Part shown: positions 1 through 8,677 of the stretch, piece after piece
Layout: each line of letters opens with the position of its first letter
How positions within the stretch are numbered: position 1 is the first letter of the stretch
Assembly (NCBI RefSeq): GCF_004119495.1
Contig: NZ_NRQU01000038.1
Span: 1-47,281, forward strand
Reading direction: 5' to 3'
DNA from: Flavobacterium sp. YO12
Lineage (GTDB): Bacteria > Bacteroidota > Bacteroidia > Flavobacteriales > Flavobacteriaceae
DNA: 47,281 bases
The notes under the pieces: generated by a model
What the model saw: the letters and a program-made list of their open reading frames with translations, nothing else
The model's database searches: none
What the model was told of the DNA's origin: nothing
Program-made: the position numbers and the translations under genes

Positions 1-76
1 TTTTATGGGAAGATTTTTTAGGTTCAAAGAGGCATAGAGGTAAAGGAACAAAGTCTTTAGAGCTTATAACCTGAAA

Positions 77-2477
77 CTATTTTTCTTTTGGTTTCAAGAC
101 TAATTTTGTTGACGTTTTTATGATTTCGTCTTTGTTCAGCTTCATTTTTCTAAACTTTCCTTCATTGTACATTTCTGCCTGATCGCTGTAATGTTTACTA
201 AATGGATTTCCAGATTGCCCTGTTGGCAAAATACTCCAGCTATTTTCAATATCCGAAAAATCAACAATTCGTCTGGTTGATGGACCGCCTTTTACATAAT
301 ATTTCCCTTCATTGTTTAAACCAAAAAATAAATTATTAATTACTTCATTTGATCCTGGAGATCCAAAAGGCCCCACATTAAATAAACCTCGAAGTGCAGC
401 AATTTTGCCAAGCGGATGTTCGTGTTCAACCGTATGCACTTTCTCCCATTTCCAATCGGCAACAGTATTTCCTAATTGTTTTTGAAGCGCGGCAACAGTC
501 TCATGAAATGATTTGGCAACAATATCCTTTCTGGTTTCTTTTACATCTTTAGTTTTGACATTATCCCACCAAACTGAATTTTCATTTTTAATTTGATTGG
601 CAATAACTTGTTTTCCTATCGAAATTCCTAAAAACAAATTAAAATTGTCCTCTCCCATTTCATCCTCAAAAGTATTCTTCAAATACAAATACACCCATTT
701 ATTATAAATCGTTGGTGCAACATCTTCAAGATTTGTTGTTCCATTCCACGACTTTAAAACATTTACAGCTTCTTTTTCTTCTGCTGAAATAGTATTAAGA
801 TCAATATTTGAAATCAGATTTTTAACCGTTTCAACCGCAACATCAGAAGTGTTGTCGTAAATCATTTTACTGATTGTTTCTTTATCCCAATCTGATTTTG
901 CATCCATTAACCCAGAAATTCTTTTAGCACGATCTTCGGGAAGATAATATCCTGGATACAAATAACCATCAATTGCTTCGGGCTGGTTATTGGCCGAATA
1001 AACATATCCCCATTTTGGATTTTCGGCAGATGGATTCTTTGAAAAATCTAAATATTCTACAATATCCTCTTTTCCTGTTGAGCCGTCTAAAATTAAATGT
1101 GTATTCACACCTTTATTATGCTTATACAATTTTCCTGTTGCCCACCAAGCCACATTTCCTTTAGCATCGCCGTACATCACATTTAATCCCGGCGCAGCAA
1201 CCAATTGAGTCGCTTTTCTAAACTCTTCTTTATTTTTTGCGTGCGAAAGTCCATAAACAGCATCAAGAATCTGAATAGGCTGATGCGTATACGTCCACAA
1301 CATTGCAATTGGATTTTTCTTATCCAAATGATCCAGTAAATCATTCATAATTGGTCCATGTCGGCTTGATTTAATCGTTAGAACAACATCCGACGTATCT
1401 TTTACTTTTATAGTCTTTTTTCTAACTTCATAAGTTGCAAAACCAGTTGGCGTTTGATATTGATTTAAATCTCCCGTTTTGTTTTTTTCTTGATAAAAAT
1501 CGATGTCATCATTTTCAAACATAGTTAAACCATACGCATAATCACGATTGTGTGCCAATAACGGAAACGGAGTTCCTGCCAAATAACAACCATACAATTC
1601 ATGCTCAGGCGTAACTATATGCGCTTCGTACCAAGTTGCAGGCTGCGAAAACCCAATATGCGGATCATTAGCAAAAATTACTTTTCCGCTCTTCGTTTTA
1701 TTTGGACCAGCAACCCAGCTGTTACTTCCTATAAATGGCGGAATTGGCGATTTGTCTAATAAAGCTGTTATCGATTTTGAAATCGCTGTATATTCTTCAA
1801 TATTCTCTTTTGAACTTTTAATCTGTGTAGTATTAAATTCGCCTTCAATTCCTAAATCCTTCAAATAAGCGGCACCGTATCTATTGCGAATATCTGTTAA
1901 TAATGGATCTGTTTTTTGAGCCATTGCAAAACTAAAAGACATATATCCAAAAATATTATAGACATCATTTATAGTGAATTTTTGCTTTTTAACACCAACA
2001 AGAGTAAATTCAATTGGTGTCGTTCCCTCATCCAAATATTGATTAATTCCATCTAAATAAGCCTGCGTTAATTTATAACTCACACTATTCTTGTCTAATT
2101 TTGAAATGGCTTTCGCCGAAGCTTCTTCAATACCAATTCCAGAGAAAAAGGTATCATTTTTTAAGCGCAACAGATCCAAAAATTTCTGATAATCTGCCCG
2201 GAGCAATTCTGCGAAGTAATTCCATCTGCCATAATCTTTCCTGTGCATGAACATATCCAAGAGCAGTCATAGCATCTTTTTCAGAATCAGCATAAATATG
2301 AGGAACGCCGTATTCATCAAAATAAACAGTCGTTTCTTTTTGAAGATTTTTCAATTGCAATTCCCCTTCATATTTGGGTTTTAAATGAAAAATATAGGCA
2401 CATAAACCTATTCCAATTACAACAACAAGTACTAATAAAACCAGCAGAAATTTTTTAAATCTTCTCATATTTTGCAA
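77..2477 (-). pseudogene. Penicillin acylase family protein, split by a one-base frameshift
   Basis: N-terminal nucleophile hydrolase of the penicillin amidase family, which cleaves amide bonds in acylated substrates outside the cytoplasm. The upstream part (start 2477) has a membrane anchor or signal segment (residues about 6-28) and the conserved stretch GYVHAQERLWQMELLRR. The downstream part (reading frame 77-2260) carries GSNSWVAG, whose Ser (residue 179 of that frame) is the expected autoprocessing nucleophile, and the asparagine-rich beta-chain motifs. The first frame stops at 2154 just after an A6 run (T6 on the plus strand, 2157-2162). Removing one A gives ALKNDTFF and a continuous protein of 799 residues, a normal family length. 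So there is one extra base: a true mutation, a sequencing or assembly error, or slippage at the A tract. The internal ATG at 2260 is not a credible start, because it would lose the membrane segment and conserved alpha-chain sequence. Family call is firm; functional state is not. Confidence 0.85.
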
Positions 2478-2586
2478 AAAGTATAAATAAATAGGGTTTG
2501 TAAAATAATGTAACCAAAAAACCGAATAATGTAAAATACATTCTCTTTTAAAGTCTAAATTTATGTATTTAAAATCAATACTATAA

Positions 2587-4143
2587 ATGTCTGTCTATAA
2601 AAAAATAGCTATTGGAGTAATTTCTCTTTTTATTCTTGTAATTCTGATCAACATTGGTCTGAATTACTGGATCAAAAAACAGCTTCCAATAATTATTCAC
2701 GAAAAGAACAAAACGGCTTACAACATCAATTACGAAAAAATTGAAGTTTCTCTTTTTTCTCGAAATATCTATGCTCAAACATTATTAGTAAGTCCAAAAA
2801 ACGAACCAAAAGACAGTAAAAATGGGCTTTTTTCTAAAATCGAATCAGTTACAATTAAACATTTTAATATTTGGGATTTGGCTTTTAGAGATATTATTCA
2901 GGCAAAAAGTATCATTATCAATAAACCTCGAGTTATTTTATACAAAAAAGGCGAAAAACTACTGAACAACAACAAAAGCATCAAAACCGAAATCATTGAA
3001 CCTTTTCGAAAAATAATTGCTGTTTCAAATATCTATCTTAATGACGGAACGGTAGATGTTGTTTCTTTAGATACTGAAAAACCTATTTTCAGCATCAAAA
3101 AAATTATTCTAAAATTAGAAGGAATACTACTGACAGATGCTACTTTAAAACAAAAAATTCCACTGCAGTATAAAACCTATGCACTGGTTATTGACAGCTT
3201 ATTTTATAGACCAAGCGCCTTTTATCATATCAATATTGGTAAAATAAGTACCGAGAAAAACTTTTTAAAAATCAACAACTTCTCTCACCTTCCGCAATTT
3301 AATCGACGAGAATTTATTAAACGATTAGATAAAGAAAAAGATATTTATACCTTAAAATTCGATTCGGCACAAGTGCAAAAAATGAATTGGGGTTTTAAAA
3401 ACGATCGCTTTTTCTTTAAGGCAAATTCAATTGTAATCAATCATTTTGATGCCAATATCTATCGCGGAAAAATGCCAAAAGATGATCTGAGCAAGAAATA
3501 TCTCTACAATCATTTATTGCGAAATATTAAATTCCCCCTTCAAATTGATACTTTACAGATTCTGAAATCAAAATTGGTTTACGAAGAAGAAATAGATTTT
3601 GCCAAAGGTCCTGGAGTTTTAAATTTCGACAAATTCAATTTACAGGCAGTCAATTTAAAAAGTGGTTTTGGATTGAAAAAAACCGATGATGTCAAAATTA
3701 AAGTGAAATGCATTTTCATGAAAAACTCTCCGCTGGATGTTGATTGGAGTTTTAATGTTTTAGATAAAAAAGATAGTTTTCATATTCAAGGTGTTATTTC
3801 AAACTTTAATGTTGGCGCCATGGGGCAATTCAGCAAACCTTATATGAACGCTTCCTTTACAGGAAATTTTAATAAATATCGCTTTGATTTCTATGGAAAT
3901 GACAATATCTCAAAAGGAAATGCATCTCTAGATTATAATGACTTAAAAGTGAAATTATACAAAAAGGAAAAACCTGAAAAAGAAGCCAGACTCAAATCTG
4001 CCATTGTCAATTTATTGGTTAAAAACGACTCAAAAGATAAAGCAAAAACCGCTGATGTTGAAATTGAACGAATTCAGGAAAAATCATTTTATAATTTTCT
4101 ATGGCGAAGTATTGCAGAGTCTTTGAAGAAGATTTTGATTTAA
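2587..4143 (+). CDS. AsmA/DUF748-like membrane-anchored protein
   Basis: Hypothetical protein of 518 residues. One N-terminal membrane segment (residues about 7-27) is followed by a long, beta-rich, basic region. The pattern of repeated short beta strands, with phrases such as KIESVTIKHFNIWDL and LKSKLVYEEEID, resembles AsmA-like and DUF748 proteins, which span the periplasm and are linked to outer-membrane lipid or protein homeostasis. Topology suggests a large periplasmic domain. It is divergent from the penicillin acylase gene, with 109 bases between the two starts, so the promoters share that space. A palindrome with a T run at 4318-4342 may terminate the transcript. No catalytic motif is visible. 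The family assignment is by overall character, not by a diagnostic motif; the function is unknown. Confidence 0.6.
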   Translation: MSVYKKIAIGVISLFILVILINIGLNYWIKKQLPIIIHEKNKTAYNINYEKIEVSLFSRNIYAQTLLVSPKNEPKDSKNGLFSKIESVTIKHFNIWDLAFRDIIQAKSIIINKPRVILYKKGEKLLNNNKSIKTEIIEPFRKIIAVSNIYLNDGTVDVVSLDTEKPIFSIKKIILKLEGILLTDATLKQKIPLQYKTYALVIDSLFYRPSAFYHINIGKISTEKNFLKINNFSHLPQFNRREFIKRLDKEKDIYTLKFDSAQVQKMNWGFKNDRFFFKANSIVINHFDANIYRGKMPKDDLSKKYLYNHLLRNIKFPLQIDTLQILKSKLVYEEEIDFAKGPGVLNFDKFNLQAVNLKSGFGLKKTDDVKIKVKCIFMKNSPLDVDWSFNVLDKKDSFHIQGVISNFNVGAMGQFSKPYMNASFTGNFNKYRFDFYGNDNISKGNASLDYNDLKVKLYKKEKPEKEARLKSAIVNLLVKNDSKDKAKTADVEIERIQEKSFYNFLWRSIAESLKKILI

Positions 4144-4163
4144 TGCATTTATTTTTAACATAA

Positions 4164-4210
4164 CCAACGGTTTCAACCGTTGGAACACAATGCATGTACG
4201 CAATCCTTTC
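4164..4210. repeat. Half copy of the nested-hairpin repeat (family C)
   Basis: The palindrome CCAACGGTTTCAACCGTTGG (4164-4183) is followed by AACACAATGCAT. The full copy at 29856-29928, read on the minus strand, has the same layout with a different stem (CCGTGGTTTCAACCACGG), then the same AACACAATGCAT and a similar CAATCC. Here the second arm is missing and the element runs directly into the family B repeat at 4225. Confidence 0.7.
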
Positions 4211-4224
4211 CTCAAAATTTATCC

Positions 4225-4306
4225 GCCGCGAATTACACAAATTTTCACGAATTAATTATGAAACTTGGTTGAAAAAGAATTGGTGCAAATTCATGTAATT
4301 CGCGGC
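4225..4306. repeat. Imperfect inverted repeat (family B)
   Basis: Arms of about 29 bases beginning GCCGCGAATTACA and ending TGTAATTCGCGGC. It is related to the element at 44642-44710, where CCGCG is replaced by CCACG in both arms. Non-coding interspersed repeat; no transposase nearby. Confidence 0.7.
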
Positions 4307-4317
4307 AAACAATCTAC

Positions 4318-4342
4318 AAACCTGATAATTATCAGGTTTTTA
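4318..4342 (+). terminator. Palindrome with T run, possible terminator of the AsmA-like gene
   Basis: AAACCTGATAA and TTATCAGGTTT form an 11+11 palindrome with no separate loop (a few central bases must unpair), followed by TTT and an AT-rich stretch. It lies about 175 bases after the stop at 4143 and 46 bases before the next start. Confidence 0.5.
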
Positions 4343-4387
4343 AAAATTATTTTTTTTTCATTTGCTTTTATTTTAACCTGAAAACAA

Positions 4388-6199
4388 ATGACAAAAACAC
4401 CATTGCATACTTTCCATATTCCGGTAATGGGACTTGCCTATACGATAGACAGCCCAATAAGAGTGGCTCAATACGGGATTTCGTCTGTGGTTTCAATCGC
4501 TGATGACGATCTAATTGAAAAGATGCGTAATTTCTACAGCACTAAATTCAACATTCCATACGAAGAAATAAGTCAGAAATTTCACGATTATCGCGCTGAA
4601 AGAATTACTTCTTACTTAAATTTAGTTGACAAAATTGTAAAAGAAAAATTTGAAACTTTTAAAACTGAATTAGCAGAAAGCAAAACGGCTCTTGAAAATT
4701 TCATGTCGATGCTGCCTAATACTTCTGATATCAAAAAAGGTTTCCAGAATTTATTGGATGACGGTATTTCTTTTAAAGAAAACATTCAAAGTTATATTGA
4801 ATCACATCTTTTTCCAGGAGAAATTGATGTTAACATTATGACAAAACTGGACAAAGATAATTTTATTAAAAACGAACAGCTTCCAATTGAATTTAATGAC
4901 GCTCACGCTGCTTTAAGAGGTTTCGCAAATAGTAATTTAGAATCGTCTGTTGTACTTTCTGCGGGAATGAATCCGAGATTGTACAGCTACTTTGAAAACT
5001 TCAAAGATTTTTTCCCAAATGAAAAGAACGAACTGAAAAAGAAAATCATTCTAAAAGTGAGTGATTTTAGATCGGCTATGATTCAAGGTAATTTCCTTGC
5101 TAAAAAAGGTCTTTGGGTTTCTGAATATCGAATTGAATCTGGATTAAACTGCGGCGGTCACGCTTTTGCAACTGATGGACTGCTATTAGGGACGATTTTA
5201 GAAGAATTCAAGCAGAAAAAAGAACAATTGGTACAATCTGCTCACGACTTAATGATTAAAGCTCTACAGCTAAAAAATCAAGTTTTTCCAGAAAATCCTT
5301 TAGAACTAAAAATTACAGTTCAAGGCGGTGTTGGAACTGCTGAGGAGCATGAATTTTTATTAGACCAATATAAGGTTGATTCTGTGGGATGGGGAACTCC
5401 GTTTTTATTAGTTCCAGAAGCCACTTCTGTCGATCAGGAAACCCGAAATTTATTAATGAAAGCCAAAGAAGATGATTTGTATTTAAGTCATATTTCGCCT
5501 TTGGGAGTTCCGTTTAATACTTTGCGAGGCACTTCAAACGAAATCTTAAAACAAAAACGTATTCACGAAAATAAGGCAGGAAGTTCGTGCCCGAAGAAAT
5601 TCTTAGCCTTAAGCAAAGAATATGATCCTCACGGAATTTGTACGGCTTCAAAAAAATATCAGGATATAAAACTAGCAGAACTAGAAAGCGCAAAAGATAC
5701 TTTATCTGCTGATGCATTTGAAAAAAGTAAAATCAAAATCACAGAAAAATCATGTTTATGTGTTGGTCTAGCAAATGCTTCTTATCTGGAAAATGACATT
5801 AAAATAAAAGGTCAAGCACAAGGCGTTGTAATTTGTCCGGGACCAAATATGGCTTATTTTGATCATGAAGTTTCATTAAAAGAAATGTTACAGCATATTT
5901 ATCAAGGCAAAACAATTTTAAGAACAAATGACCGCCCTAATTTATTTGTGAAAGAATTGAAAATGTATGTTGATTATTTTAGAAATGAAATTGAAACAAT
6001 TTCTGGTGAAGTAAGCACAAATCAGCTTAAAAAATGGAATTCTTTTAAAACAAATATTTTAGATGGAATTGAATATTATCAAAATCTATTTTCATCTACT
6101 TTTTACTTTAAGGCTGAAGAAGAAGAAATCAAAAAACAATTCGATTTTTATAAATCTGAATTAAACGCAATTTCAATACCAACTTTGCAATTAGCTTAA
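4388..6199 (+). CDS. Uncharacterised protein with nitronate-monooxygenase-like TIM-barrel motifs
   Basis: I do not recognise this 603-residue protein by name. Three landmarks suggest an FMN-dependent TIM barrel of the nitronate monooxygenase type: an N-terminal strand IPVMGLAYTIDSPIRVAQYG (11-30); NCGGHAF (254-260), comparable with the AGGH flavin-site motif; and QGGVGT (312-317) followed by VGWGTPFLLVPEA (333-345), comparable with the GG-x-GTxFL-xx-EA phosphate-binding segment. A helical insertion of about 180 residues separates the first from the second. The C-terminal third has clustered cysteines (C401, C418, C456, C458, C483) that are not part of the usual enzyme and could bind metal or an iron-sulphur cluster. 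It has no signal peptide, so it is probably cytoplasmic. It appears monocistronic, with its own terminator. The flavin-binding fold is inference; substrate and reaction are unknown. Confidence 0.5.
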   Translation: MTKTPLHTFHIPVMGLAYTIDSPIRVAQYGISSVVSIADDDLIEKMRNFYSTKFNIPYEEISQKFHDYRAERITSYLNLVDKIVKEKFETFKTELAESKTALENFMSMLPNTSDIKKGFQNLLDDGISFKENIQSYIESHLFPGEIDVNIMTKLDKDNFIKNEQLPIEFNDAHAALRGFANSNLESSVVLSAGMNPRLYSYFENFKDFFPNEKNELKKKIILKVSDFRSAMIQGNFLAKKGLWVSEYRIESGLNCGGHAFATDGLLLGTILEEFKQKKEQLVQSAHDLMIKALQLKNQVFPENPLELKITVQGGVGTAEEHEFLLDQYKVDSVGWGTPFLLVPEATSVDQETRNLLMKAKEDDLYLSHISPLGVPFNTLRGTSNEILKQKRIHENKAGSSCPKKFLALSKEYDPHGICTASKKYQDIKLAELESAKDTLSADAFEKSKIKITEKSCLCVGLANASYLENDIKIKGQAQGVVICPGPNMAYFDHEVSLKEMLQHIYQGKTILRTNDRPNLFVKELKMYVDYFRNEIETISGEVSTNQLKKWNSFKTNILDGIEYYQNLFSSTFYFKAEEEEIKKQFDFYKSELNAISIPTLQLA

Positions 6200-6204
6200 A
6201 ACAA

Positions 6205-6240
6205 AACCCCGATCAAGATTTCTTAATCGGGGTTATTTAT
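6205..6240 (+). terminator. Bidirectional intrinsic terminator
   Basis: AACCCCGAT (6205-6213) pairs with ATCGGGGTT (6225-6233), followed by ATTTATTT on the plus strand and preceded by an A run on the other side. It sits between convergent genes ending at 6199 and 6258. Confidence 0.8.
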
Positions 6241-6257
6241 TTAAACAGAAAAGGCAG

Positions 6258-6701
6258 TTACTCCTTTTTCTTTTTGCTGTCAATAATAGCACCTGTTCCG
6301 GCCCCAACTCCTGCGCCCGCTAATCCGCCTATAATTGCACCTTGTCCTTTTTTCTTACTGACAATTGCTCCAGTGGCTGCTCCAACTCCTGCTCCAATTA
6401 CTGCTCCTTTAGCTGCAGAGCTCCAACCTTTCTTTTTAGCCGGTGCTGCTGCTGTTGTCGTTGCAGCAGTTCCATTTGCTTGTTGATGCACAACAACAAC
6501 TTTTTCTTTTTCAGATTCAATTTTTTGTTCTTCTTTAATCTTAGCCATTTCAGTCTTCATTGAATCGATAACTCGCTGCTTGTTAATCTCAACTTTCATT
6601 GAATCAATACTGGCTTGTTTGGCTTTATTTATATCTTCTTTAGTTTGATTCTGACAAGAAGTTAAAAGTATTACCGCTAATAATATATATAAGCCTTTCA
6701 T
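6258..6701 (-). CDS. Glycine-zipper lipoprotein
   Basis: Small lipoprotein of 147 residues. A signal peptide ends in the lipobox LTSC (Cys16). A charged helical, probably coiled-coil segment (about 20-68) follows, rich in Lys, Glu and Met and containing two IDSMK phrases. After an Ala/Thr-rich linker there is a glycine-zipper region (about 95-140) with repeated GAxxGAxxGA spacing (AVIGAGVGAATGAIV, then AIIGGLAGAGVGAGTGAII), ending in a Lys-rich tail. Glycine-zipper segments of this type insert into or pack against the cell envelope. Probably attached to the outer membrane. It is transcribed alone, convergent with the 603-residue gene. The exact role is unknown. Confidence 0.75.
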   Translation of the reverse strand: MKGLYILLAVILLTSCQNQTKEDINKAKQASIDSMKVEINKQRVIDSMKTEMAKIKEEQKIESEKEKVVVVHQQANGTAATTTAAAPAKKKGWSSAAKGAVIGAGVGAATGAIVSKKKGQGAIIGGLAGAGVGAGTGAIIDSKKKKE

Positions 6702-6911
6702 GATTGTAGTTTTTAATAATTATACACTACAAAATAAAGAATATCTGCTATAATGCTTATTACAGAATTTTTTGGAAAGTTTATATGATTTGAAGATTAT
6801 GGGTTTTTCTATCAGATTATTTTGGATCTGAGTTGATGTTTTAATCTTGCGAAGACATGAAGTTATTTTACCACAGATTAAAAAGATTTCTAAAAATGGG
6901 GCTAAATTTCT

Positions 6912-6981
6912 CCCGCAGATTTTGCAGATTGAGCGGATTATTCTTTTATAAACTTTTGAAAAAAAGTATTTAATCTGCGGG
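6912..6981. repeat. Inverted repeat with CCCGCAGATT arms
   Basis: CCCGCAGATT (6912-6921) and AATCTGCGGG (6972-6981) flank degenerate copies of GCAGATT. A related single arm, CCACAGATTAAAAAGATTT, lies just upstream at about 6871. The 415-base gap from 6702 to 7116 holds this element and the one at 7004-7100, and no gene that I can see. Confidence 0.65.
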
Positions 6982-7003
6982 AAACTAAAAATGTATCTTT
7001 TTT

Positions 7004-7100
7004 GTCATTTCGAGGAACGAGAAATCGCACCAGAAATTCGACAAAGATTAGTGACCTACTTTGCGGAGCAACTAGTGCGATTTCTCGTTCCTCGAAATGA
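7004..7100. repeat. GTCATTTCGA palindromic repeat, copy 1 (family A)
   Basis: A perfect 26-base inverted repeat (7005-7030 with 7075-7100) whose outer end is TCATTTCGAGGAACGAG. The centre contains TCGACAAAGATT and GCGGAG, which recur in copies 2 (9919-10020) and 3 (26998-27103). Confidence 0.9.
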
Positions 7101-7116
7101 TAAACGATAACGAATA

Positions 7117-8394
7117 TTACTTTCCTAAAATTCCTTTTTTCAAAATTTGTCCAAAGTCATACATATCCTCATAAGAGCAATACAAAGGAACTGGCGCCAG
7201 GCGAATTACGTTTGGTTCACGCCAATCTGTAATAACTCCATTTTTCATTAAATAATCGAATAGGCTTCTTCCTTCTCCATGCAGAAAAACAGATAACTGC
7301 GAAGCTCTTTCTTCTGGATTTACAGGTGTAATAATTTCAAAAGTACTTTCAACTTCCTTATCAATTTCGTGCAGAATAAATTCTAAATAAGATGTTATAT
7401 GATCACGTTTTGCAATTAGAGCATCCATTCCAACCTCAGCAAACATTTCTACAGAAGCCAAATAAGGTGCTAAAGACAGAACTGGAAGATTACTAATCTG
7501 CCATCCTCCTGCTCCTTGAACAGGATCAAAGTTTGGCTCCATTTTAAAACGTCGTTCTTTATTGTGTCCCCACCAACCCGCAAATCGTGGTAAATCTGGA
7601 TCACTGTGATGTCTTTCGTGAACAAAAAGTCCAGAAGCATTTCCAGGTCCTGAATTCATATATTTATAACTGCACCAAGCAGCAAAATCTACATTCCAAT
7701 CGTGAAGTTCTAATTTGATATTTCCAGCAGCGTGCGCCAAATCCCAACCAACTTTTGCTCCGGCTTTTTGTCCAGCAGCAGTTATGGTTTTAATATCGAA
7801 AACTTGTCCCGTATAATAATTTACGCCTCCAATTAAAACCAAAGCCAATTCGTCGCCAACTTTTTCAATTTTTGCTAAAACATCTTCAAGACGAATATTA
7901 TGCTCTCCTTCGCGGCGCTTGATTTCTACAATGGCATCTTCTGGTTTATATCCATGAAAATGAACTTGACTCTGAAACATATATTGATCTGATGGAAATG
8001 CTTTTTCTTCGCAGATAATTTTATAACGCTTTCCTTTTGGCTGATAAAAAGAAACCATCAATAAATGAAGATTTACGGTTAAAGTATTCATAACGGTAAC
8101 TTCTGACGGAAGTGCTCCCACAATTTTACTCAATGGTTCAGCAAATCTTTCCTGATAATCCCACCAAGGTTTCTCTGCATAAAAATGACCTTCAACAGCT
8201 AATTCTGCCCAGTCATTCATTACCTCATCTATATAAGCTTTTGTTCGTTTTGGCTGTAATCCTAAAGAATTTCCTGTGAAATAAATTACTCGTTTATCAT
8301 TTACTTTTGGAAAAATAAATTGGTCTTGATAGTGATTCAATGAATCTTGAGCATCTAATTGTTTCGCGAATTCGCGTGTATTTTGAAAAGTCAT
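7117..8394 (-). CDS. kynU: Kynureninase
   Basis: PLP enzyme that splits kynurenine to anthranilate and alanine (and 3-hydroxykynurenine to 3-hydroxyanthranilate) in tryptophan degradation. It is 425 residues, normal for the family. Motifs include FTGNSLGLQPK near residues 39-49, the phosphate and ring contact region MNTLTVNLH (102-110), the PLP-binding Asp in VGWDLAHAAGN (Asp218), and the Schiff-base lysine in WCSYKYMNSGPGN (Lys244). Cytoplasmic, probably homodimeric. Other kynurenine-pathway genes are not adjacent. The gene is flanked by repeats on both sides, with 283 bases to queA, so it is probably transcribed alone. No other function is likely. Confidence 0.96.
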   Translation of the reverse strand: MTFQNTREFAKQLDAQDSLNHYQDQFIFPKVNDKRVIYFTGNSLGLQPKRTKAYIDEVMNDWAELAVEGHFYAEKPWWDYQERFAEPLSKIVGALPSEVTVMNTLTVNLHLLMVSFYQPKGKRYKIICEEKAFPSDQYMFQSQVHFHGYKPEDAIVEIKRREGEHNIRLEDVLAKIEKVGDELALVLIGGVNYYTGQVFDIKTITAAGQKAGAKVGWDLAHAAGNIKLELHDWNVDFAAWCSYKYMNSGPGNASGLFVHERHHSDPDLPRFAGWWGHNKERRFKMEPNFDPVQGAGGWQISNLPVLSLAPYLASVEMFAEVGMDALIAKRDHITSYLEFILHEIDKEVESTFEIITPVNPEERASQLSVFLHGEGRSLFDYLMKNGVITDWREPNVIRLAPVPLYCSYEDMYDFGQILKKGILGK

Positions 8395-8439
8395 TGTGTT
8401 TTTGTTTTGGATGCTAAAATAACAAAAATTGTTTATTTT

Positions 8440-8608
8440 GTTTCAAGTTTAAGGTTTCAAGTTGATATGCTCCGTGGTATTTAACCGCAAAGTTCGCGAG
8501 GTTTTTTATTCCGTTTGTGTTTGCCAAATGCATAAGAACGCAAAGCTTTGCGAACTTTGCGGTTAAATCGCATAACGAACATCAAACTTGAAACCTGAAA
8601 CTTGAAAC
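8440..8608. repeat. Two nested inverted repeats
   Basis: The outer arms begin TTTCAAGTTT (from 8441) and end AAACTTGAAA (to 8607), with only small mismatches over about 26 bases. Nested within is a separate perfect 18-base pair: TTTAACCGCAAAGTTCGC (8480-8497) and its complement (8549-8566). The space between kynU (start 8394) and the queA terminator holds nothing else. Confidence 0.75.
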
Positions 8609-8622
8609 CATTAAAAACAGAA

Positions 8623-8654
8623 AACCCGACAGATTCTAAAAAAACTGTCGGGTT
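8623..8654 (-). terminator. Intrinsic terminator of queA
   Basis: AACCCGACAG (8623-8632) pairs with CTGTCGGGTT (8645-8654). On the minus strand it is followed by TTTTCTGTTTTT. It lies 24 bases after the queA stop. Confidence 0.85.
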
Positions 8655-8677
8655 CTTATTTTGAAAATAAATTCTAA

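Noticed and set aside
2154..2260. Two overlapping separate genes at the penicillin acylase locus
   Set aside because: The downstream frame starting at 2260 would lack a signal peptide and begin within conserved acylase sequence; together the two frames give one family-length protein.
6274..6563. Two Pro/Ala- and Cys/Ser-rich plus-strand frames
   Set aside because: They are antisense shadows of the glycine-zipper lipoprotein; low-complexity codons in the real gene keep the other strand open.
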